Positions 45,616 to 56,622 of a stretch of DNA of 64,000 bases are shown in pieces. Source of the DNA: Desmodus rotundus (taxonomy: Eukaryota > Chordata > Mammalia > Chiroptera > Phyllostomidae). The notes under the pieces are model-generated. The model did not search any database. It saw only the letters and a list, made by a program, of their open reading frames with translations, and was not told the DNA's origin. The first letter of the stretch is position 1. Each line of letters starts with the position of its first letter. The translations under genes and the position numbers were made by a program. The stretch lies in the NCBI RefSeq assembly GCF_022682495.2, contig NC_071397.1, positions 14,351,082 through 14,415,081 on the forward strand, read 5' to 3'.

Positions 45616-45800
45616 AGAGCTGTCAAACTTGGCTGTATACTATATAAAATCACCTGGGAGCTTTAAAAAAGAAATTGTTGATGTCCTAGAAGTTTTGATT
45701 TAAATTTTCTGAATTTGGGCCTAACACTGCTGTTTTGTAAAACCCAGATAATTCTAATATGCAGAATCAAATAAGCAATTCTCAACCAAGCTTGGTTGAA
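45616..45800 (+). mobile_element. MER5-type hAT-Charlie remnant
   Basis: aatcacctgggagctttaaa, ctgaatttgggcctaac, cagataattctaatatgcag and caattctcaaccaagcttgg follow MER5 order, with inserted and missing bases. Confidence 0.6.
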
Positions 45801-46920
45801 AATTGGATCAATGTGATTGATTAAATACAATCAGCATTTGCCCTTTCTTCCTAATACATTTATGAAATGACAGAAAAGATATATTTTAAAAATAGCCATG
45901 CTGGAGAAAAGTAAGAGGGGATGTCACAGGAGGACTAGACTTTCAGGGGAACTGCAGAAAGCAGAATCATTTTGTAGGAGGTTACAGAGTGGAGGGAATC
46001 ACTGGCCAAAACACAGCGGAGAGAGCCAATCAGAGCAGTTTTCCCTGGGTTGTCTCAGAGAAGCTCCCAGGGTGGAGTCAAGAGATAGAGGTGGTATGAT
46101 GTAAAGAAAAGACAGTAGTTTCTTTACTCAAATACATTCAGAACAACATGATAGTTGTGCCCATGCCTCCCTATGTAAAGAGAGAGGATGCAGTCTTTTA
46201 CTGTAGATAAAGCATAAAGAAGAATTTGGAAGTGCTCCTACTGGTAGTATCAGCCTCTGAAACAGAAGAACAGGATTTCAGTTTGCTCTCTGTCTCCTCA
46301 TTGCATGCAAAAGGGGAAATGGGAAAAACAAAACGACAAATTGCTCTCTATGTGTGGAATAAACTAGGCTATTCCAAATACAAAGAAAACCCCCTCCTTG
46401 TTTGGACAAATACAGAAATCTCCAGGTTGTCCACTCATGCGCCCTACGTAGAAGCAAGGCTGTTGACGTGAACATCCTCACATGATAATGAGCTAACTGT
46501 GGTCGTTGAAGGAAGGGCTATTGCATTGTAGGGAGAGAGAGCTGACCTACAAAATCACAAAGAAAACCCACAAAGTTATTCATCAGCCTCATCCTTAATT
46601 TAAAACTATGAATAGACAGCTAAAGATTATCAAACACAGAGGGAAAACCATAGCATAAAAAAGGACCAAAAATAAATAAAGCAAACAAATGACATTGAAG
46701 CAAAAAATTTACTTAGGTAATACGAGAATTTTTAACAAAATCTATTTGGTATCCATAGGATTATGTGAAAAGAACAGGAATTGGCTGATATGAATAAAAA
46801 TGTCCATGAGAAAAGGAGCATTGGCCACATGGAGAGGGCACCCAGGCCTCAGCTGGACCAGAGCTGCTGCCCTGATACTGGAAATGCTACAATACGAGAG
46901 GAGGAAGAAATGGAGAGAAA
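45801..46920. other. Unassigned sequence
   Basis: No gene. 45,890-46,110 is relatively GC-rich and carries a 68-codon ORF without a known domain. 46,590-46,740 is A-rich and may be degraded L1M. Confidence 0.35.
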
Positions 46921-46924
46921 AATG

Positions 46925-47413
46925 AAAGAACCTTGAAAGGACAAAAAAAGCCCCTTTGAGGCCCTCTTTACCGGCTATCTCTCTTTCTTTAAGTCCATCA
47001 GGCATAATTAACTATTGTTTCTCTGAGCTTCCTTTCTCAGGGCTGGGAAGATTACTAACAGCATCCCCCCCGCACAGGTGTTTTAAAACATACGAACGGG
47101 ACATTCCAGACCAGAGCACCGGGACCCTGAACCCAAATACACCAGCAAAGCAAACTGAAGGCTACACTGTCAGCCTGAAACCCTCTGATTTACAACTACT
47201 TGCCTTAACTACTCAGCTACAACCCTACAACCCCTCCCCCATTTTTGATCCAATAAAAACTCACAGTCCCTGCCCCTCAGGGCTGGTGCAGGTATCCACA
47301 CCCAGCCCTTTCCCTCTCTTGGGAAAGTAAAGATAAAACTTTGCTCTCTGCATTTTCTTCTCTTTGTAAATTCTCTCACAGCCCCCATCACCGGCCACCT
47401 CAACAAGTCTTAT
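46925..47413 (+). mobile_element. Probable solo LTR of an endogenous retrovirus
   Basis: About 490 bases with LTR architecture. A U3-like part contains caggtgttttaaaac and acgaacgggacattcc. A polyadenylation signal aataaa lies at 47,252-47,257. The R/U5-like end is pyrimidine-rich (ctttccctctcttgggaaag, then actttgctctctgc and tgtaaattctctcac). It resembles gammaretroviral-type (ERV1) LTRs. No gag, pol or env remnants adjoin it, so it would be a solo LTR. Exact ends and TSD were not resolved. Confidence 0.5.
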
Positions 47414-47639
47414 TGGATATTTATATATGAAAAGCAGGATTCTTGGTTCTTAGACCATAATAAACTTTAATTAAAATCATTGGTTAATAATTAGGAATAC
47501 CACTAAAAATTTCCATTTCAGTGGTTTTGATGACTCAGCATCATCTCTATACCATAGGAAATCCAAGGTCACCTTAGATTCTTCCTTTGAGGCCCTGTAT
47601 TCTTATAGAGGTGATATCACTGACTATTTCTTTCTCATT

Positions 47640-48378
47640 TATTTTTAAAAATATTTTTCAAGTACAGTTGACATCAATATTATTTTGTATTTGTTTCAGG
47701 TGTACAGCATAGTGGTGAGACAGTCATATAATTTACACAGTGATCCCTCTGATATTTCCCACTTGGGTAATAGTACCCACTTGACACCATACATAGTTAT
47801 TAAAATATTACCAACTACATTCCCTATGCCGTACTTCACATCCATGTGACTATTTTGTAACTACCAATTTATACTTCTTAATCTCCTCATCTTTTTACCC
47901 CAACTCATCTCTCCTCTGGCAACCATCAGTTTCTCTGTATCTATGGGTATGTTTCTGTTTTATTTGTTCATTTATTTTGTTCTTTAGATTCTGCATTTAA
48001 GTGAAGCCATGTGGTACTTTACTTTGTCTGTCTGACTTATTTCACTTAGCACAGTGCACATTGGTGCAGCTACTATGGAAAACAGTATGGTGGTTCTTCA
48101 AAAAATTAAAAATGAAACTGCCTTATGACCCAGCAATTCCACTTCTGGATATGTATCTGAACAAACCCAGAACACTAGTTTGAAAAGCTGTATATGCACC
48201 TCTATGTTCATTGCAACCTTCTTTACAATAGCTAAGATATGGAATCTACTCAAGTGCTTATCAATAGATAAGTGGATAAAAACATTGTGGTATGAATATA
48301 CAATGAAAGATCATTAGCCATAAAAAAAGAGTGAAACCTAACCATTCATGAGAGCATGGGTGGACCTAGAGAGTAGTC
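47640..48378 (-). mobile_element. L1 3' end with twin-priming inversion
   Basis: 47,640-48,052 is an antisense L1 tail (caagtacagttgacatc, tttcaggtgtacagcatag, to ttatttcacttagca). At 48,053 orientation flips: 48,053-48,378 is sense ORF2 C-terminal DNA (aacagtatggtggttcttc, aatggataagt-like blocks, to gggtggacctagagag). In an intact L1 that last block lies immediately upstream of the antisense part, so the two pieces are neighbours with the 5' one inverted, the signature of twin priming. Confidence 0.85.
48053..48183 (+). pseudogene. Inverted L1 ORF2 C-terminal relic
   Basis: Plus-strand frame reads LVQLLWKTVWWFFKKLKMKL, then PYDPAIPLLDMYLNKPRTL, the LINE-1 ORF2 C-terminal region. It lies in the inverted part of the 47,640-48,378 insertion, so its strand is opposite to that of the L1 tail on its left. 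Confidence 0.85.
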
Positions 48379-48478
48379 TTTTCTTCTATTCTGTCTTTCC
48401 TTGGTACCACCTTCCAGATTTTCCTATCTCACTTTCTTATCCTAAAACATTTTATGTGTCATCAAAAGGTTGAAGTGC

Positions 48479-48701
48479 TGCCCTGACTAGTGTAGCTCAG
48501 TTGGTTGAGTGTCATTCAGCAAAGCAAAACATTTGGGGTTCAATTCCCCATTAGGGCACATGTCTGGGTTGCAGGCCTTGTCCCCAACTGGGGAATGTGC
48601 AGGAGGAAACCTATCGATGTTTCTCTCACACACTGATGCTTCTCTCCTTTTCTTTCTCCCTGCCCTCCCCCTAAAAATAAATAAAGAAGATCTCTCAAAA
48701 T
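48479..48701 (+). mobile_element. VES-type tRNA-derived SINE
   Basis: Head ccctgactagtgtagctcag, A box 48,493-48,504 (tagctcagttgg), B box 48,537-48,547 (ggttcaattcc). The body has ttagggcacatgtctggg and ccccaactggggaatg, then the gatgtttctctc segment and an A-rich tail. A perfect 13-bp TSD, aaggttgaagtgc, flanks it at 48,466-48,478 and 48,702-48,714. Confidence 0.95.
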
Positions 48702-48779
48702 AAGGTTGAAGTGCCATAGAACCCTAGGATGTGTTTTTTTATAGACCTACTATTCATTGTTCAGTGACCTTGTCCTGCC

Positions 48780-50115
48780 CCAGGGCTTTCCATACTATTT
48801 AAACGTCGGTGATTACTAAGTCAGCATTCCCTGTCCTGACCAAGTTCCAGATTTCCAGATGCTAATAGCCAACCGGCCTTTTTTATTATACCACATGGTG
48901 CCTTATAAATATCTCAGACTTAAAGTGGCCAAAAGAGAACTCTGGTTCCCTCTTATTCAAATCCTTCTTCTTCCCGGTTGGCCCTATCTCTATAAAAGGT
49001 ACCATAATACCCTACCTGATTGAGCTAAAATTAGGAAGTATCCCCAAAACTCCCCTTCAATTGCCATATATATCTAATTATTAGCAAGTTCAGATGACTC
49101 TACATTCACAGTATAACCTTAATCTTCCCCATTTCCCCGTCTTCACACTGCCATCCTAAACCAGAGCGCCCTCTATTGTCCGATTCTCCTGAAACTTTTT
49201 TAAAATCTGGTCTCCTTGCCTCTAGTCTCTTGCTTCTAAAATCTTTCTCCTCAGAGCAGCCAGAGTAATTTTGTGAAGTGTAAGCTAGATAATGTAGTTT
49301 CTATGCCTACATTAAGCCTCGGCATTATTTTCTATTGCATTTAATGTCTATCAAATAAAATATATTTGGCTTTATATTTAGCTACTGACTTTTTACTTAT
49401 GTCTGATAAGCTTTAGCTTTCCATTCATAGTCATGAATTAAAGACCAGATTCATAAATATGTGTAAGAGTCATAGGTTTTCATAGTGATTTTGTAGGTCA
49501 ATTTCGTGTACACACATTTTTCAATGTATTTCAATGAAATGATTACACAATGTTTAGCTATATCAAATCATTATATTGTATGCCTTAAATATATACAATA
49601 TTATAATTCAATAAAGCTGGAAAAATAAACAAAATTTAAAACAATGGAATTGTACACAAAGATACATGTGAATTATACCTTGATAAAGCTGTTACCAAAA
49701 AAAATAAACAATAAAGTGAGGAGGAACATAAATACACACATATATACATGCATGCATACAACCCTCACTCTTTGCCTTGGTTTACAGTGCCCTGTGTTAT
49801 CTGACAATGGCCCATCTATGTGACCTCATCTTGTGTCACTCCGGGTCTTCTTTCTAATGCTGTTGACACTGCAGCCTTTTGGTTAGACTTTACTAAGCTC
49901 TTTCCCCCCTAAGATATCTGTACGAGCCGTTTCCTACACTTGGCGTGTTTTCTCCCTTACCTTCTCATGACTTACTTCTTCCGGTCATTTGTTTCTCAAA
50001 TTCTTGCATTCTCCTCCGAAAGGCATTTTTGACCAATTAATTAAAAACTGTTACCCCGTTATTATGTACCACGCCATCAGAGTTTAATTCTTGTCCTATA
50101 ACATAATATTACCAT
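48780..50115 (+). mobile_element. L2-like LINE pieces split by an L1M fragment
   Basis: 48,890-49,375 contains aaatatctcagacttaaag, aaagagaactctgg and gagcagccagagtaattttg. 49,770-50,115 contains gtgacctcatcttgtgtcac, tgtcactccgggtcttctttc and ttctcaaattcttgcattc. In order these resemble one sense-oriented L2-type element. Between them, 49,385-49,730 holds AT-rich L1M-like tails. Family assignment of the left part is tentative. Confidence 0.5.
49500..49725 (+). mobile_element. L1M-type 3' ends
   Basis: Two successive terminus-like phrases, tataattcaataaagctgg at about 49,602-49,621 and attataccttgataaagctg at about 49,672-49,692, each followed by A-rich sequence. These resemble old LINE-1 3' ends ending in caataaagctgg. 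Two in a row suggests a local duplication or two insertions. Confidence 0.5.
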
Positions 50116-50916
50116 TTTTCATTTTGTGTGTATTTTTCTTATGTGTGTATTTTTGTATTGTATTCCCTCTTCCGGCCGTGATGATGGAGGTGGAGGTACA
50201 GCAAACAAACAAAATAAGAAAAAAATTAAGCCATCTGTTCTGTTGCCCTCCATCAGTTCTGTAAAACTGTCAGTGAGTGTCTTATCAATGTTGCTTTACC
50301 CCCACCCCCTGCTCCAGTCTTCTTTTATGATTAATATATACTTTATAACTCTAACCACTCTAATTATCACATTTTCTACATGTTTACTGCTTCTTTACCC
50401 TGAAGATATTTTTAATGTTCTTTATGTATTTAAGTGTAGTGAGGAAAGATATTTTGATGTAATATATTTTGAGATATGAGTCTTGTAATTCCAATATTCG
50501 AAGATTGCACAGGTCTGTTGATTGTACTGATTTTTGTCCACGGTACCTGTTCTTTTGTGATTTTTATTATCTATTACTGTGTGCTTCTCATTGCCTATAA
50601 AAAAGAGTGTGAAGATTCCCTGAGGCCTCAGATAAAGTGTGTGGGTTTAGGGATAAAAATTTGTATTTGTTTCTCTTAGGCACTTAGGACCCCTGCCAGT
50701 GTGGGACCACTTGAAACAAAATACTGAATCTCGGGGATGTAATTTGGACCGAAAATCCAATAGCATCATCCTGTGGATAAATCCTTTCAGGGAAGTTATC
50801 CATCTGTTTTTTGCCCTTCCTTGCTCAGAGCCAGAGAAACTCTCTGAAATTGCCTGGCAATATGAGTCGTGATATACCAGTATACGTCTACTTCTGGCTG
50901 ATATTTACCAAGAAGA
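50116..50916. other. Unassigned sequence
   Basis: No gene recognised. The ORF at 50,126-50,479 (117 codons) is hydrophobic by T-richness and has no domain. Confidence 0.4.
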
Positions 50917-51065
50917 AGTGCCTTAGTCAATGTAGGCTGCTGTAACAAAAGTGCCATAAACTGAGTGGCTTAAACAACAAACATTTATTTCTCACAGTTT
51001 CGGAGGCTTGGGAGTCAAACATAAAGTTGCTGGCAGATTCAGTGTCTGGTTTCTTTACTACAGGC
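50917..51065 (-). mobile_element. MLT1-type LTR fragment, antisense
   Basis: cttagtcaatgtaggctgctg, taacaaaagtgccataaac, gagtggcttaaacaacaaac and atttctcacagtttcggagg are the antisense 3' end of an MLT1/MaLR LTR, as at 10,928. Truncated on its right side. Confidence 0.75.
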
Positions 51066-51216
51066 TGAGTGCCATAAACTCGAGTAATTGTTTTCCTCCC
51101 ATATTGATTGGTGCTGAAATAAAAGTTGACAAAGGCAGAGAAACTATAGTAACCCAAAGGCTGTGACTATATTCTTAATTTAAAGTATAGCATTTATTAA
51201 AATAGTTTGCTTCTTT

Positions 51217-51275
51217 GTAGGGGGTGTAAAATGGAGACAACTGTACTTGAACAACAATTAAATAAAAAAAATTAA
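51217..51275 (+). mobile_element. Extremely short L1 3' tail
   Basis: Only the last bases of the L1 3' UTR remain (aaaatggagacaactgtac followed by ttgaacaacaa), then an A-rich tail. Flanking sequences tttgcttctttg and tttgtttcttg may be a degraded TSD. It is an insertion truncated to about 45 bases of L1. Confidence 0.7.
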
Positions 51276-51279
51276 AACA

Positions 51280-52078
51280 TATTTTGTTTCTTGTCAATTC
51301 ATCTATATGCTGAGAATTCTAAGAGATTTATATATTTAGATACAGAGACCAGATGAAATCTTTTGAACTCCAGAAGGTAGGCCAAATCAATCATATCTCC
51401 GGATTTTTCTTTTGCTTTCTACTCGCTACATGAAAGAACTCAGACTCGGTACTTTGAGGACTGAATCAATCTAAAACATCTGTTTCTCTTTCAGTGTTTC
51501 CCAGGTCTGAGAAGGACAATATCGTCTGCCAGGACGCTGAAGCACAAATTTGGAAGAGGGTCTCGATTCATAGTTCTCACCTTCTATACCTAGTAAATAA
51601 GTCAAGTTCTTCAATTCTGTATCTGAACTAGCTCTGAGTTCGATATCCTTCCAAAATTTCACTGCTCTAATCTAGGCTACTGATCTTTACTTTCTTTAAA
51701 ATGTCATTGCATTTGAATTTCATGCTTTAATTTGATTTTCACTTAGAATATAGGCATACATAACGCTGCTATTTCCCAGGCGGGGTATATATCTGTGTGT
51801 GCGTGTATCTGTGTGGATTGGTAATATATCATTTTATGAAAACTAAATGTCTTGTACTCATTGACCAAGTTGGTGACTCAGTATATTACTTGATGATTCA
51901 CTTTACAAAAGTTTAGCTTTTCTCAGTCACACACTTTAACACCTCTACCTCTTTATAATGGTTTTTTCTTTAAATGTTTGCATAAGTTTGTGTCGGGGAT
52001 ATGTGTGCATGCTTGTGTATATTCACACCTTAACTATAACACAAAGCTGTGCCTTCTGCGAATATGATCTACAGTATG
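51280..52078. other. Unassigned sequence
   Basis: No gene or repeat recognised; the 63-codon minus-strand ORF at 51,471-51,662 has no known domain. A short gtgtgtgcgtgtatctgtgtg stretch lies near 51,793. Confidence 0.4.
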
Positions 52079-52178
52079 CCTGTGGACCTAAATTTTCCTA
52101 TTTGTAAATTGATGCAGTAGAATTAAGTGATCTCTAATATTTATTCTAGCTTTAAATCTATGTTTCTATGATAGAATG
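52079..52178 (+). mobile_element. MIR-like ancient SINE tail
   Basis: ttttcctatttgtaaattgatg, gtgatctctaatatttattc, tagctttaaatctatgtttc and tatgatagaatgg follow the order of an ancient CORE-SINE/MIR-like mammalian repeat. Confidence 0.5.
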
Positions 52179-52374
52179 GCTGCAATCTGAACCAGTGCCT
52201 GGGCTTTTGTTTTATATCTTTATTTTTTCCATCCAGGCCAGATTACATTGTTTTTTCTACCAAAACAGAAGAATATTTTCTATAAAGTCTTGGGAAAAAA
52301 TAACCTCAGGAACAAATATAAGTGGTTTCCTTTTGCTACAAAAAAAGGCCAGCTCCTTGGCATGTGCATGGGAC

Positions 52375-52765
52375 TGGAGGTGCCCTGGATTCTTAAGACT
52401 CCCTGGCCTTACCCCTTGCTGCTCCTGGCCACACAGCTTCTGCTGTAGCTACACTGAGCAGCATCCTGACTCCTTCTTTCCCTCTGTCCATGCTGATTTT
52501 TGGTTTTCTTTATCAGCCTAACTCCTCTTCATCCTTTCAAATCAGCGCAACCTTGCTGTCATTCAGTCTGTTCTTCAACTACGTGCTGGACTTGGTGCCC
52601 CCTCTCTGGGCTGATGCTGTCATCCCACCTCCAAACATGCTAAAACCACCCCCTCCGGAACCACCCTCCGCCCAGGCCGGGGAGCTCCCTGAGGACAGGG
52701 ATTACTGTCACATCTCCTGATATCTAAGTAAATATTTGTTGAGTTGTTTGAAGAAAGTTAAATTT
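52375..52765 (+). mobile_element. L2 LINE 3' end
   Basis: Sense L2: cctggccttaccccttgctg, then a CT-rich region. The terminal blocks are ggggagctccctgaggacag, ggattactgtcacatctcc and agtaaatatttgttgag. ORFs here (52,168-52,720) are accidental. Confidence 0.65.
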
Positions 52766-53204
52766 GACTTTCTTTTAAATCATTGGTATTTTTACAAGTA
52801 TTTTTGACTTTCAATCTGTTCTACATCAGCACGCCCTGTTTTATCCATATTTTTGTATTATTTAAAAACTGAATTATCAGATTATTTTCTAACAGTAGAG
52901 TTTAGCACTTTTGCTATTCTCTTAAGCACGATTTCATTTTATATGATGGTAAATAACATTTTCTGGAAAACTCATGTATTTAATTTCACAATTAGTTAGA
53001 ACTAATAGAATAGAATGAAAGGATTCAAAGAATTTTTTTTTGCATATTTACTGCGCTGAAAAATTTATATTGGTGAGTTCATTCCATACATTAGTATATA
53101 CCAGAGAGCTTGTGCCATTTTCACACAACATGAAATAAAATATTAGTCTTATTAGTTATTTTATTATAAATAATTTGATAATCAAAATACCACCTATAAT
53201 TTTG
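52766..53204. other. Unassigned AT-rich sequence
   Basis: Nothing recognised. Confidence 0.4.
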
Positions 53205-53490
53205 AAAGTATTTATTTTATTACCGATGCTGTTCTAAGAGCTTTAAACATACCTCAATGCACAGCATTTCTATAGACAGGTGTAACATTGTCCCTGTTTT
53301 GCGCATGTGCTCGTGGAGGAAGTTAAATAGAAGACAGATATCGATTCAGAGGGTGTCCATCACCTGAAAAATAATCATGGCATTAGACACATACACAGTA
53401 AAGGATCATCATACAGTGGGGGAAACACTTTAGACATAGATCCTAACCTTGAAGCATTTGCTGTCTCGCAGAGAAAAAAAAAATATACTA
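53205..53490 (-). mobile_element. MIR and L2 remnants, antisense
   Basis: 53,205-53,345 has tttattttattaccgatgctg, ttctaagagctttaaacata and gcatgtgctcgtggaggaag in antisense MIR order. 53,390-53,490 has gtgggggaaacactttagac and ctaaccttgaagcatttgctg, like antisense L2. Both are weak. Confidence 0.45.
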
Positions 53491-54050
53491 AAAATGCTAT
53501 AAATGAATTCTTCTAATTGTATTGCTCAGAGATTTAAGATATGCTTAATTTATTATTTCTTTTGGTACCTTTTCAAGAATAAACATGAGAAATAATGAAA
53601 GTATAATTAATCCACAAAGTAATACTTGCTTGTGAAAAACATTTTTGACATCTTCAAAAATGCTAGCAATAATTACTTGATAAAATTAATATTCAATAAC
53701 AATATTGTTTGTCTACTGGAAACTTTAAATATAGTAAAAATGCTAAGTTTAACAATTTTGATAAATATTGAAGGTGAACCTAAGTTGGACTTTCTCCAGG
53801 ATATCAAAATCATAAAGAACAGCATTTTTTGAACACATGTTTTAGTAGTCCCAGTTATTCTTAGGACATACCATTCAAATTAATTGATTTGAACTGAACC
53901 ATCTGCTGTTTAATTGCCTCATAGCTGTGGGACTTATGTAAGTAAATGATTATCAGAGATAGAAAGAATACTAATGTAATTTTGTTTCATTAAAAGCATC
54001 TCCTTGCTCATTCACAAAAATTAAATATATTAAACTTTAGGCAAATAAAA
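53491..54050. other. Unassigned AT-rich sequence
   Basis: No gene or family recognised. The 68-codon ORF at 53,626-53,832 has no known domain. Confidence 0.4.
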
Positions 54051-54054
54051 AGAT

Positions 54055-54800
54055 ATTTTTAGGATTTCCACTCTTTACCAAGTTAGAGGAAACCTGGACT
54101 AACCTTATCCTCCTGCCCTTAACATTAAAAAAAGAACAAACTACATAAAACAATGGTTTTCAAGATATTTTACATCAGGCAATGAAAGAACAATAACTGA
54201 GAGATAGGGAATAAACAAGGTGAGTTCTCTGATTGTCCCAGTTTACCCTCTGCAAGGGGCTTCTACATCACAGGACAAGAAAAGAACACCAGATAAATAC
54301 CATAGTTTGAGGAGACATACTGGAGAGAATGGGAAGGTCAAGGTTAGTAGAGTCTGCAGTGTAGAGAAACAAAGAGGAGGGACTTAGACAAAGCAAGAAC
54401 TCCAGAGACCTGAAAGTGTTCCGCACAATTTATCAGCTGAATACTAATTAGTGCCTGCACATAAGATTATGACTTGAGACTAGGGAAAGAAATGCCTGGA
54501 AAGATTTAGAGGCAATGATCCTTTGAGCTCACATAGGACTGTAAAAATTGAGGGTTCATTTCCACCAACCAGAGTGCAAATTTAATAATTCACAGGGTAT
54601 CAATTACTCAGAAAATTTTTTTCCTCAACTGTGGGGTAAAATTAGCCACAGGCTAAATTCTGCCCTGGTCTTGCCTAACAGAATTTAAGGGCAATATGTA
54701 GACCTGAACTCCAAGGAATATTAAAGGAATTCCTTCAGGCAAAAGGAAAATAACACCCGAGGGAAATAGGCATCTATAGAAAGGGATGATTTTGTTATTC
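54055..54800 (+). mobile_element. Old L1M/HAL1 5' UTR joined to ORF1 end
   Basis: 54,055-54,705 resembles the 5' UTR of an old L1M-type element: acatcaggcaatgaaagaac, tttgaggagacatactggag, agagaaacaaagaggaggg and aattttttcctcaactgtgg-like blocks in order. At about 54,700 the sequence passes straight to gaactccaaggaatattaaag and attccttcaggcaaaaggaa, which belong to the 3' end of ORF1. The bulk of ORF1 is missing. Sense orientation. Confidence 0.55.
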
Positions 54801-54953
54801 ATTATAGATCACATTTTTCTGCTTTGCATGGCTTGGGAATTCACCTTGGAGATGGACATTAGAGACTCTACCTTGTTAGGTGCTGAATTGTTTTGTCTTC
54901 CTATAAATATTCTTGGTCTTTGTTGTAGAATATGATTCATTAAAAAAAAAACA

Positions 54954-55098
54954 GGTTTTCAGGAACATCTATAAAAGACACATGGACAAAACCAAAGGCG
55001 GGTAGAATCGAGGGTGGGAGGTGGGGATGGCTGGGGTGGGGGGAGTGGTGGAGGGAAAGTGGAGACAACTGTATTTGAACAACAATAAAAAAAAAGAA
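54954..55098 (+). mobile_element. Short L1 3' tail
   Basis: gttttcaggaacatctataaaa, agacacatggacaaaacc, the G-rich 3' UTR and gtggagacaactgtatttg are followed by an A run. About 130 bases of L1. A short TSD aaaacag lies at 54,948-54,954 and 55,097-55,103. Confidence 0.85.
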
Positions 55099-55103
55099 AA
55101 CAG

Positions 55104-56189
55104 TTTGATACTTTTAAATCTTTTGATTGGCATATACTAAACATGCACAGAAAGAAGCAATAGTACAAGATTCATCCTAAGAAAATTTCTCCACCGGTGT
55201 TTCAAATCTTGACAATTCATCCTTATTGTGATGGGTTGCCTCATGGAGTATTTTACCAAATATCTATTTGAAATTATCTGATGACACCATGCGGTCATTA
55301 TGGCTTTGTTAGATCATACCCTTCAGGATCTTGCAACTTGAAAATTCCTAAATTTCCTTTCAGAATTATAAAGTACATTTTATGCCCTTGTGATGGAATC
55401 CTTGCACTCCTTCACAGATTCTATTCTATGAGAGGTCTTCACTAAAGTCCTTAGTCATAAATAATGAATAATAATAATCCCAAAAATATTAAATATAAAT
55501 TTGGTATTCAAGTATCTAATACATGTTCTGGACATGGACACACTTAAATTATAAAACACAACATCAGGTGTCTTTCACCAATAAGAATATTGGCCTATGA
55601 CAAAAGAGAAGGTTAATATATTTCAATACATATTGAAGTACATGTGAGACGGCTAGATTATTGAAAGAAGGCTTTAATCAATGTATCCAAGGTTAACATT
55701 GCTCTGAGACAAAGAGGATAATTGGCTACTGGTCCAGTGGGTAACCGGGGCAATGGGGCTTTGGAGTGTATCATGCTGCTGAGTTTGTATCTCAAGAGCA
55801 TAGCCTATTATTTGCATACACATAAAAGGTTTGTGAAAGTCTGGAAGAATCATTTGGAATTCCACGTATGCCATATTGCAGATTTCACATTTCAAAAGAT
55901 GTCTTAATATTTGCATATGTATGTATATATAAACAAAAGTTTACAATACTATGAGAATTAATCTATAGTTTTATGGCTCTTCTCTATGCTATTATCCAAT
56001 CATTATTGTGAAATTTTGGCACATTGAAATTCTTTGATAATATCTAATTCTTGAATACCAAATAGTGTTAAGTATTATAATGTCTAGACTGGTTATGAAA
56101 ATCATTTATAAAAATTTAAGGGACTTCTAAAAATTCTTTCAGCTCCATTTAATCTGAAATTCAATGTCCAAAGTAGGTCACTATGTATG
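55104..56189. other. Unassigned AT-rich sequence
   Basis: No gene or repeat recognised. The 80-codon minus-strand ORF at 55,674-55,916 has no domain. Confidence 0.4.
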
Positions 56190-56200
56190 GAGATTACAAG

Positions 56201-56611
56201 TTTTTTTTTTTAATTACTTTATTGCTGTTCAATTACAGTTGTCTGCATTTTCTCCCTACCAATCCCCCCCACCCCAGCCAAAACTACCTCTCTCCCTAGC
56301 TTCCACCCTCCCCCTTGGTTTTGTCCATGTGTCCTTTATAGTAGTTCCTGAAAACCCTTCCCCCCACTGTCCCCTCCCCCCTCCCCTCTGGCTATTGTTA
56401 GATTGTTCTTAATTTCAATATCTCTGGTTATATTTTGTTTGCTTTTTTCTTTTTTTGATTATGTTCCAGTTAAAGGTGAGATCCTATGGTATTTGTCTTT
56501 CACCACCTGGCTTATTTCACTTAGCATACTGCTCTCCAGTTCCATCCATGCTACTGCAAAGGGTAGGAGCTCCTTCTTTCTCTCTGCTGTGTAGAATTCC
56601 ATTGTGTAAAT
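56201..56611 (-). mobile_element. Antisense L1 3' end with TSD
   Basis: T run, then attgctgttcaattacagttg, the C-rich 3' UTR, and ORF2-proximal sequence (ttatttcacttagcatact, then attccattgtgtaaatg). TSD gagattacaag at 56,190-56,200 and 56,612-56,622. It is the bat-type L1 lineage also seen in sense at 54,954 and 57,716. Confidence 0.9.
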
Positions 56612-56622
56612 GAGATTACAAG

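Noticed and set aside
46956..47330. 124-codon ORF in the LTR-like segment, possible accessory gene
   Set aside because: It crosses the polyadenylation signal and U5-like part of the probable LTR; no retroviral protein similarity is visible.
52168..52720. Chain of ORFs that might be exons of a GC-rich gene
   Set aside because: The sequence matches the L2 3' region in order and ends in the L2 terminus; no GT/AG pairs give a consistent frame.
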